The position numbers were made by a program, and so were the translations under genes. A model generated the notes under the pieces. It saw nothing but the letters and a program-made list of their open reading frames with translations, did no database searches and was not told the DNA's origin. Below, piece after piece: positions 46,604 to 54,454 of a stretch of DNA of 54,454 bases. The stretch is taken from positions 2,032-56,485 of the forward strand of contig WIDE01000156.1 of assembly GCA_015039315.1 (NCBI GenBank), written 5' to 3'. Source of the stretch: Clavulina sp. PMI_390. Taxonomy: Eukaryota; Basidiomycota; Agaricomycetes; Cantharellales; Hydnaceae. Numbering within the stretch: position 1 is the stretch's first letter; every line of letters begins with the position of its first letter.

Positions 46604-48502
46604 CTAGGAAAGCCCGTTGAGGTAGTTCGCTGCGGTGATCGCAGCACCTTTGTCAACCCAGTCAAGTAGCACAAATGTCGGTGCATCCCCACTGTTGAGG
46701 CTCAAGCACCCGTATGCATTGGCAAGGATACTGTCGAAAGGGGATGATAAGAAGAAGAAGAGACGTGAGTTGATACGAAGAACAAGGAGAGGTATGGCTG
46801 GGATTGAGCAGGTCTAGATTATACGTACGATGCCTCGCTGTTGGTCGTGCTTCCGGCGGACCGGTCAGGGATATCAATTCCAAGGATATCAAGGTCGAGG
46901 AAGTGGTTTATCATCACTAGTTAATGAAAGATCGTCGGGCCATGTACGAAGATCAGATAAATCCTAGGGGGAAAAGGTATGGAGTACGCACGCATGCTAG
47001 AGCTTGTGCCACGATCGACGCTGCAAGGGAAAGAGCTATCCGTGACATCGTAAGGAGTTTCCCAGCTACGAGGTCCAGGGACAGTCCACAGGAGTTCCAG
47101 AAGCCAAGGTAGCGATAAATTAGAATAAGCAGGGAAGGTAAGGAGACCACAGCCGGGTTAGCGCTCATAATTACTCTAGTGCCACTGAGCACAACGAACT
47201 TACACATAGTTGAACTCGGGGAGGATGTATGGCGCGACGCTCGTATCACTGTTATAGTCCATAAAGACAACAAGTCGCGTACCCGCGTCGATCATCTCTC
47301 CAAGCGTGGGCCAACCTGTCTTGCCGGACGTGCTCGAGGGAGGAACATAGGTATACTGAATGATATTGGCGTTAGTAAAAGCAGGGACCCAGTATTCTGA
47401 GATTGAGATGGCATCGCCATTGGTGATAAGAAGCGTGAGCACTATCACGAGATGAGGGAAAAGTCAAGTCAGTTGGAGAAGGATTCTTCAGTGGTAATGT
47501 AAGCAGACCTTCATTAGGATTAGCATCTAACCAGCTCTTGACAGTTGTGAGGTAGCTTTGAAGGGAACCCCCTAGATGCAGATTTGAGGGAACAAGGTGA
47601 GGGATGAGAAGTTTGTGACTGGGGGACAAGTGAGTAACACGCATCGTACCATCATACAGCAGCTGGTTTCAATAACAGGAGATGACATCGGTAAGCAAAC
47701 CCTGGTCTTTTGACGCTCGCTTAAGAGTAAGGCACGAGAAAACCAACTTACGCAGCCTGTTACCATGACATGCCATGATTAAAAAACGTGGGGATAGAAA
47801 CGTTTGTGAGTCATACTGCTGATCCATTAGAATTTCGGAGAGCGACGCGAAATTCATTGCGGCCATATCTCGTGCGTGACCTCATCAAAAATGAATGGAA
47901 AACACTCACTTGTATGGCATAGCTCCAGCGTGGAACCAGACCTATTTATGTGCATTCGTTCAAAGAAGTGCGCGGAGAGAAGCAAGGTGGAGACATGAGT
48001 GATCGGAGGAAAAAGCGAAGAGTGAAATGGTAGTATCCACGCACAGATGAGCTTGGGACTGCAGCATGCGAACACCCAGGTTCAATTGGGCTGAGGAATT
48101 ATTTAGAAGCGTCGTCAACGTGTGTGGCGATCTCGAGGCGTAATTGCTCACCAGTGATGGACGTATCCTGATTGGAGGACACTGTAAGGCGAGGGATAGA
48201 GTAAACATCAATTTCAGATGCGAGGCAACGATACAGGAGAACAGGAGACAAGAAACCGACAGTCAAGCACGTCGGTATCAATAGCATAGGAGTCATGCGA
48301 GCCGATGTAGGTGACATTGGCGTAATTGCGGGAGCACAGCTAGTTTGGAGCGTGGTAGGGTCAGTGCTTATTTCGGCAAAAGTCAGAAAAAAGACGCTAT
48401 TACCTCAGCGTGGCCATTGCAAACAGTGGCCCGAGGCGTAGCTAGCGCATTCGCCAAGGGGCTGAGAGCAGCGAGACCAAGAACAGTAACAACAAAGAGC
48501 AT
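46604..48502 (-). CDS. Secreted PI-PLC-X-like protein, copy A
   Basis: Fungal secreted relative of phosphatidylinositol-specific phospholipase C (TIM-barrel PLC-like phosphodiesterases). MLFVVTVLGLAALSPLANAL is a signal peptide, followed by ATPRATVCNG. The first catalytic His lies in NYANVTYIGSHDSYAIDTD. LNLGVRMLQSQAHL follows, then the second candidate His in LELCHTSCLLYDGG. Later blocks are VKSWLDANPNEVLTLLITNG, WPTLGEMIDAGTRLVVFMD, WETPYDVTDSSFPCSVDRG and APTFVLLDWVDKGAAITAAN, ending YLNGLS with TAG at 46604-46606. I read 12 exons with matching phases, including exons of 32, 5 (47752-47756) and 13 nt (47650-47662). The protein is about 310 residues. No Ser-rich or GPI-type tail is present. 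Catalytic activity and substrate are not shown by the sequence alone. Confidence 0.85.
47650..47662 (-). other. 13-nt microexon, PLC copy A
   Basis: CTGCTGTATGATG between CAG and GTACGA. It codes LLYD plus the first base of Gly, downstream of the 5-nt microexon. Confidence 0.75.
47752..47756 (-). other. 5-nt microexon, PLC copy A
   Basis: GCTGC between AACAG and GTAAGT. With the last A of the preceding 32-nt exon it completes Ser-Cys in CHTSCLLYDG. Confidence 0.75.
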
Positions 48503-50057
48503 GTCGAGAAGGGGAAAGAGAGCAGCTAGGGTTCCAGGTGGACTTTGAGGGTTTATAAGGAATTCATGAGAGCCATGTGGGATCAATATCGAACCGGCGA
48601 ATACATCGATTCTTCGACAGGAGACCAGGGTAGCAGAGGAACCGGCTTGCTTTGCGGACGCTTTAGTACGGCTAATATATTAGCCATAGCATAGCATTTC
48701 AAGTAACCGTAGGCCAGTTTAGTAATTCGAGGGTACTCTAATGCATGGCAAGTCCATCAGAATTGTCCTAACCCGGCGGACGATCTATTAGTGTGTGACG
48801 GCTGAAGAACCGCATATCAGCATGTAGTCGAGGAGCCAGGGAGGAGCGTGCAGAGGAATGCTAGCTCGATTATCGGGATACATATAGTTCACCACAATGT
48901 GGCAAGGGAACGTTGAGTGTTTTGGCGGGCTTGGGCATGAACATGTTCTTCGCCAGTTCTTGCTCAGCCTGAGCCAAAAATAAGTCCTATAATGAATATG
49001 GCATCGTCTCACTGCTCAAGGGGAGGGCCCCGTTGGGTTTAGCTAGGTTCGAAAAAAAAGAGAAATATCATATTATCCGTCAGCGGCTGCTGGTTGGATT
49101 CTATTTGACAAGGAAGCACCAATCTTGCATTGGTGCCTTTCTGCTGCGGTGTGATATTCAAGCGGGGATCACATGGTTCGAGAAATCCCTTGCCTTTACG
49201 CCTATGTCATCCTGGTATTTCGATTAGTAGAGACGAGTATTGATGCTCGGTCAGCCTAGTTCACCCGTACGACTGTGGTGAGCTCTGGCGCATGGGGGTA
49301 TGAGACGTTGTATCACGTCAGTGCTGGGGTTCTTGGCCTCGAGCCATAGAATTCCGCGGAGGAGGCACCTGTCACTGTGTATATCAATAGGCGGACCTAC
49401 CGACAAATACCCCTCTCTCCCGTTTATGCAGGTGGAACTGTCGCTCTCGAGAACCTCACAGAATTACAATTTGGAATCCGAATCCGAATTCAGATGCTTT
49501 CTCTGGTGATAGAGTTTGCCTGATGGTCGCTCTCAAAGGCAAATCACTGTTCTGCACTCCCATTGAAGTTTACCCGCGAGCGGGCTCAGCTATAAAGTGG
49601 AGGGCGCGCGATATTTCTTCGGCGACGAATGCAACATGTAACGGTTGCAGAAGCGTCTGGAAATCTAACCAGCTTCTGACACAAAAGACTACGCTTCTAC
49701 CATAGTTCTTCGAGGGATAGTTGCGTGCTAGAAGGGCCAAGAGTAACCACAAAGCTCAATGCCAGTGCTCCAAGTTAACGATATCATATTTAGCGAGAGA
49801 TGACGGCACATCGATGGTGACTTGTGTCCATGTGAAAGAATACTGTCTGGGCCGTGGGTTTGGAGGGAGGAAGCTGGCGGGTGGCGGGGTCACATGCATG
49901 TGTAGGATTGTTTTGATGGGATTGAATAAAGTGGGACAAAATTTGACGACTAACGGATACCATGACCAGCATGCTCACGCTGAAGTGGTACTGATACCAG
50001 AATAAAAAAAAAAGCCGATTACCACCGCTTCCTAAGCTTGTAAACCACTCGCCCTGA
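48503..50057. other. Interval between PLC copies A and B
   Basis: About 1.55 kb. The first 110 bp are the copy A upstream region, with a TATA-like TTATAAAC (minus strand, about 48551-48560) and a block shared with copy B (about 48571-48620). The rest has no gene I recognise. Confidence 0.45.
48551..48560 (-). promoter_or_regulatory. TATA-like element, PLC copy A
   Basis: CCTTATAAAC on the minus strand, about 50 bp before the copy A ATG. Copy B has a TATATAACCC at the matching distance. Confidence 0.55.
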
Positions 50058-51913
50058 TCATGACAGCCCATTGAGGTGGTTCCCTGCCGCTATTGCCGCA
50101 CCCTTGTCAACGAAGTCAAGGAGCACAAATGTTGGCGCCTTTCCACCATTGAGACTCGTGCATCCATACGCATTAGCAAGGATCCTATTGAAACATGGTT
50201 GCAAGAAGAGTAAGATATGTCAGCCGAGTGGAGGAAAAGTAGCGGGTTTGTTCAAGGGGGAGCGACACGTACGATGCCTGACCATTGGTGGTAGCTGCTG
50301 CGGAACGATACGGAATATCGACACCAAGGACTGACTTGTCAAGGAAGTGGTTGATCATAACTAAACAGTTGATTATTTATTTCCCAAAGTTTAAGAGGAT
50401 TGTTAGAATGTCGGGGTGGAAAATGGCAAAATACGCACGCATGCTGGAGCTTGTCCCGCGGTCGACGCTGCAAGGGAAAGTGCTATCCGTCACATCGTAA
50501 GGGGTTTCCCAGCTATAATATCCATGTGATTGTAGAAACCGAGACAATACCAATTTTGAGGAAATCGGAGAAGAACGTTGGTCATCAGTCACAGTGTTAG
50601 TACACAGGGGCACGCTTGGTCGTCCAGTCGCGGATCAACGTACATATAGTTGAATTCAGGGAGAATATACGGCGCAGCACTTGTATCGGTGTTATAGTCC
50701 ATGAACACAACGAGTCGCGTGCCAGCATCGATCATTTGGCCAAGGGTGGGCCAGCCCGTCTTTCCAGATGTGCTTGAGGGAGGTACATAGGTGTATTTGA
50801 TGACGCCGGCGTTGGTAAAAGCGGGAACCCAGTATTGGGAGATAGAGATGGCATCGCCGTTGGTGATTAGAAGGGTGAGGACTGCGCGGAATCAAGGGGG
50901 AGGGATTTGGATGAGTGAAGGATGCGGCATTAGGTAGCGCAATGAGAAGCTGACCTTCATTGGGATTGGCGTCTAACCAGCTCTTGACGGTTGTCAGATA
51001 GCTTTGGAGGGAGCCACCTGTATTTCAGATATCAAGAGTATATCGATTAGTGTTAGGATTTGCGAATAAGTAATATTTGCCGTACCATCATACAACAGCT
51101 GATGAATGAATAACAGTCGGTATCATTGGTTAGTACCCAGTAATCGCTGAACTTCCGCTCGAGGGAGGAGTAGGGAAAGAAGCAAGCTTACGCAGCCTAT
51201 TGCCAATGCGTGGCATGTTCAATAAGAGAGAGAGCGGGGATAGAAACGTGTGTGAGTCATGTTGTCGATCATTCCGAGCTTCGGACGGCGAAGCGAGATG
51301 ATTGGGGCTTCGTCTCGTGCGTGATCTCGCCAAGACAAAGAAGAATTCACTCACTAGTGTGGCAGAGCTCCAGCGTGGAGCCTGACCTATATACGTGATT
51401 TAGTGATAGCAAGCGAGGACATCTATGATCGGAGGTGATTGCGAAGAGTCGTGTACGCACATATGGGCCTGAGACTGCAGGATGCGAACACCGAGGTTCA
51501 ATTGGTCTAAGGGAGGAACCATATGCTTAGCCAACGAGGGTGATCTCTATTGAGCAGGTTAGCTCACTAGTGATGGAGACTCCCTGATCGGCTGACACTG
51601 CGAGGCGTAGACAAGAGAGGATATCAGCTCTAGATGCGAGAAAATGGACGGGTTGAGAGAACGAAACGGACGGTCGAGCGAGCTGGAATCAACGGCGTAG
51701 GAGTCATGAGCGCCGATGTAAGTGACGTTGTCGTAAGTACGAGAGCACAGCTAGATCAGAGGGTGATGGGATTAGTGCTAGGACGAGCGTGAAGACGAAT
51801 GGAGAGGTTCATACTGCAGAATTTCCATTGCACAAAGTGGCTCGGGGCGTGGCTAGCGCACTAGCCAGGGGGCTGAGAGCAGCGAGACCGAGGAGAGAAG
51901 CTCCAAAAATCAT
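50058..51913 (-). CDS. Secreted PI-PLC-X-like protein, copy B
   Basis: Second member of the tandem family. MIFGASLLGLAALSPLASAL is the signal peptide, then ATPRATLCNG. The catalytic-His block is YDNVTYIGAHDSYAVDSSS; the second candidate His is in TLELCHTSCLLYDGG. The large central exon (about 50650-50881) matches copy A closely. WETPYDVTDSTFPCSVDRG and ILANAYGCTSLNGGKAP follow. The end is AAGNHLNGLS, TGA at 50058-50060. The same 12-exon layout is visible, with the 5-nt (51192-51196) and 13-nt (51086-51098) microexons. The start is the ATG that opens a clean signal peptide. A longer frame from 52018 would add a non-signal stretch across the TATA region and is rejected. No break seen. Confidence 0.85.
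51086..51098 (-). other. 13-nt microexon, PLC copy B
   Basis: CTGTTGTATGATG between CAG and GTACGG; codes LLYD plus the first base of Gly. Confidence 0.75.
51192..51196 (-). other. 5-nt microexon, PLC copy B
   Basis: GCTGC between AATAG and GTAAGC, as in copies A and C. Confidence 0.75.
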
Positions 51914-52604
51914 GTCAATGAGGGAGCAGAAAGTAGCTAAAGACTTGGAGCTTGGCTCAGCAGGGTTATATAGGAGTTCGAGAGGACCACATGGGATCAA
52001 TATGCAGTGGGCGGACATATGGCATATGGATTCTTGAATAGGAGAAGCAATAAGCTTTCGACGATCAATCGAGACTTCGGCATGGTTACTAGGCTAGGAG
52101 TGGTGTTATATTGCGAAAAGCGGGTATTTGTTGGATCGGCAATGCTCAACGAGAATCGCACGGCGCGCCCTTGCTGTCCCCGCAGAGGTGAGCATGTCAC
52201 AACAGTTCATCACAACACGAAACCGTGATGTGTATGCTATCTTCATGGCTTCTCATTGACAATCTACGCTAAATCTTGTGAATTCGCCCCACCTAGCTCA
52301 ATCCTCCTGGTATCCCTTCCGGAGTTGCTTTCCTGCGGTTGTTGACTGGCTCTGGTTGAGCCACAGTTAGCGAATGGAGCGAGAGTCGGGTATCTTTCGA
52401 ACCGCCCTACCAATCGCGTTTCACAACAAAGAATCGTGATCTCGAATAAAAGAATTGATAATGTGGGTGACTGGCAGACCATTGCTAGACATCCGTTGCA
52501 GGCCTGCAGTCCCGTGTACCATAATCGAAAAAAATAAATGATAATTCAACCATGCTCTCTCTACTCAGCGGCCTCTAGATATCTTCCGGGGCTACACGAT
52601 ACAA
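51914..52604. other. Interval between PLC copies B and C
   Basis: Contains the copy B upstream region to about 52045 (TATATAACCC at about 51963-51972 on the minus strand, then the block shared with copy A) and the copy C 3' flank. No other gene recognised. Confidence 0.45.
51963..51972 (-). promoter_or_regulatory. TATA box, PLC copy B
   Basis: TATATAACCC on the minus strand about 50-60 bp before the ATG at 51913, at nearly the same distance as in copy A. Confidence 0.55.
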
Positions 52605-54380
52605 TCATGAAAGACCGTTAAGGAAGTTCCCAGTTGCGATCGCCTGCCCTTGGTCAACAAAGTCAAGGAGCACGAATGTCGGCGCAAGGCCACCATTGAG
52701 GCTCGTGCAGCCATTTGCATCAGCGAGGATCCTATCGAGATGCAACATGAGATAAACACGGCTAAGACGAAGGATATGGATATATACGCACGACGTTTGG
52801 CTGTTGGTCGTGCCTGCTTGGGAGCGAGCAGGGATGTCGATCCCAGTTCCAAGGACATCGGTGTCGAGGAAGTGGTTAATCAACACTATATTCAGTCCAT
52901 TAGTCGACATTTCAATACATTAGAGATCATCTAGAACGGGGAGCACGTACGCATGCTAGAGCTCGTTCCACGGTCGACCTTGCACGGGAAGGTGTTATCT
53001 GTGACATCGAAAGGCGTCTCCCAGCTGTACACGAAAACCCCGAAACGAAACAGAGTCAACCCAAACATCAAAACCTTGACCCTCGATGCGCAAAAGACCC
53101 CCACTCACACAAAGTTGAACTCGGGAAGGATGTATGGCGCCGCGGTCGTGTTGCTGTTAGCGTCCATGAACACCACGAGCCGAGTGCCGGCATCAATCAT
53201 ATCTCCAAGTGTCGGCCAGCCCGTCTTGCCAGATGCGCTTGCGGGGGGCACAAATGTATACTTGATGATATCAGCATTTGTGAAGGCAGGCACCCAGAAA
53301 TCGGGGATCGAGATGGCGTCTCCATTGGTGATGAGTAGAGTAACGACTGTGGACGGATGAAAGGCAAGGGGTTCAGATGGATATAGATAAGATAGTGTAG
53401 GAGTGGGAGTAGATGGGCGAACCTTCGTTGGGATTGGTGTCGAGCCAGCTCTTAACAGTGGAAAGGTAGCTTTCAAGGGAGCCGCCTGGATATGATGTAA
53501 CGACGAAAGAAGAGCCAGGTCAGTGAGGGAAGATTTGCAGTCGCATATCATCGTTGGCGCACCATCATAGAGCAACTGGTTATTCCATAGTGGAAGATGG
53601 CAATGGTAAGTTTTCTCAATTCGCTTGGCTTTCGTTTGATGGTAGGAGACACCGAGGAAAACTTACGCAGCCTATTAATGGATAAGGAAATGGGAAATGT
53701 ATATTGGTCAGCGATTATGCTACTTCTTTCTTCGGAGAGTGAGAGTCGTTGAAGCCGTCTCTCTCTTACGCGACTGAGGAAAGATACTCACTGGTATGGC
53801 AAAGCTCTAGTGTGGAGCCGGACCTATTTCGGTGACGGAGTGAAGTAGAGAGACGATGAATGGTCGAAAATCAGTGTGACGCGTCGGAGAGGCACGCACA
53901 AATGGGCCTGGGACTGCAGCATGCGAACGCCCATGTCCAGCTGGGCTGAAGGAAATAGAATGGGTAAATATGCATAAAAGTGCTAATAAATACTGAGAGT
54001 GCAGTACTTACCTGTGATATCTATCTCCTGGTTCGAGGCCACTGAGGTTGGGAAGGCAAGGGGAGGAGGTCAGGACAAGATGCAAGGTAGTGACTCAGGA
54101 GTAGTGAACTAACAGTCAAGCGAGTTGGTGTCGACCGAATAAGAGTCGTGGGCTCCGATGTAAGTAACATTGGCATAATTGCGAGAGCAGAGCTGGGTTC
54201 AGGGCGTTGCAAGGATGAGTGACGAGGCGACAGAGAAACAAGGGAGAGATCAGTTAGTACCGCAGCATTGCCATTGCAGACAGTCGCCCGAGGTTTGCTG
54301 ATGACCAGTGCATTTACGAGGCCCACCAGGGGGCTGAGGGCAGAGAGAGCAAGAAGAGAGGCGCCGGCGCCGAAAAGCAT
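52605..54380 (-). CDS. Secreted PI-PLC-X-like protein, copy C
   Basis: Third and most divergent member. MLFGAGASLLALSALSPLVG starts a somewhat longer signal peptide (to about residue 25), then ISKPRATVCNGNAA. YANVTYIGAHDSYSVDTNS carries the first His; TLELCHTSCLLYDGG the second. NQEIDITAQLDMGVRMLQSQ, VKSWLDTNPNEVVTLLITNG, WPTLGDMIDAGTRLVVFMD, WETPFDVTDNTFPCKVDRG and LINHFLDTDVLGTGIDIPAR follow in order. The end is ATGNFLNGLS, TGA at 52605-52607. It has the same exon plan, with microexons at 53667-53671 and 53563-53575. Unlike A and B, its 74 bp of visible upstream sequence is pyrimidine-rich on the coding strand and has no TATA element. Confidence 0.85.
53563..53575 (-). other. 13-nt microexon, PLC copy C
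   Basis: TTGCTCTATGATG between CAG and GTGCGC; codes LLYD plus the first base of Gly. Confidence 0.75.
53667..53671 (-). other. 5-nt microexon, PLC copy C
   Basis: GCTGC between AATAG and GTAAGT. The preceding exon ends CATACCA and the next starts TTGCTC, so Ser-Cys-Leu-Leu is restored. Confidence 0.75.
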
Positions 54381-54454
54381 ATTGGGAGAGAAGAGAAAAG
54401 GAAGAAAAGGAGCAGAACAGAGTAACCAGGACTGAGTGCTGATGGAGTGGGGGG

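Noticed and set aside
51913..52018. Upstream start for PLC copy B at 52018
   Set aside because: It would translate through the TATA region and bury the signal peptide; copies A and C start directly at the signal peptide.
46604..54380. Recent transfer of the PLC-like genes from bacteria
   Set aside because: Each has 11 spliceosomal introns and the sequence fits the known fungal family, so transfer is not needed to explain them.
1..54454. tRNA, rRNA, CRISPR or transposase genes
   Set aside because: I looked for tRNA B-box sequences, repeat-spacer arrays and transposase or reverse-transcriptase motifs by eye and found none that held up. A covariance-model and repeat-library scan would be decisive.

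Overview
This window is eukaryotic nuclear DNA from a fungus. The genes are intron-dense, with introns mostly about 45-70 nt, GT-AG borders, short intergenic spaces and genes on both strands. The gene content is fungal: YOP1, GET2, ATG4, NPR2, OST5, RPA12, ATP11, QCR9, an MATA-HMG-like factor and secreted PI-PLC-like proteins. The gene structures and Ser/Pro-rich extensions suggest a filamentous basidiomycete (Agaricomycetes). A Rhizoctonia/Ceratobasidium-type source is plausible, but that is inference. No bacterial operons, ribosome binding sites, CRISPR arrays, rRNA genes or convincing tRNA genes were seen.

Layout. 0.3-14.9 kb is a compact housekeeping block: an EFM6-like lysine methyltransferase (-), YOP1 (-), OST5/TMEM258 (+), RPA12 (-), GET2 (+), BCP1 (-), CAND1 (+) and ATG4 (-). 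14.9-21.3 kb is gene-poor and holds only a TauD-type dioxygenase (-). 21.3-24.3 kb carries a tRNA t6A dehydratase of the TCD family (-). 25.1-27.3 kb carries an HMG-box factor (+) whose 5' end lies in a perfect 132-bp tandem duplication. 29.3-31.7 kb is a small mitochondrial cluster: ATP11 (-), QCR9 (-) and mitoribosomal uS11m (+). 32.9-44.8 kb holds NPR2 (-), an isopenicillin-N-synthase-like oxygenase (-), a CDCA7-type zf-4CXXC_R1 protein (+) and a NIPA-type transporter with a long tail (-).

45-54.4 kb is the accessory end. It holds an ORF with PD-(D/E)XK-like motifs interrupted by one in-frame TGA. It also holds three tandem, same-strand genes for small secreted PI-PLC-X-like proteins.

The most unusual signal is in those three genes. 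Each can be read through 12 exons. In each, the residues directly after the candidate second catalytic His are encoded by consecutive microexons of 5 nt and 13 nt. Copies A and B also share promoter sequence that is not seen above copy C. The other notable signals are the 157-bp-period duplication over the HMG-box start codon and the single-stop nuclease-like ORF with an apparently intact promoter.

Most genes are ordinary cell machinery: translation, ER shaping and tail-anchored insertion, SCF regulation, autophagy, TORC1 sensing and respiration. They do not form one pathway. Gene spans run from predicted start to stop codon and include introns. Exon borders were read by eye from splice signals and reading frame.
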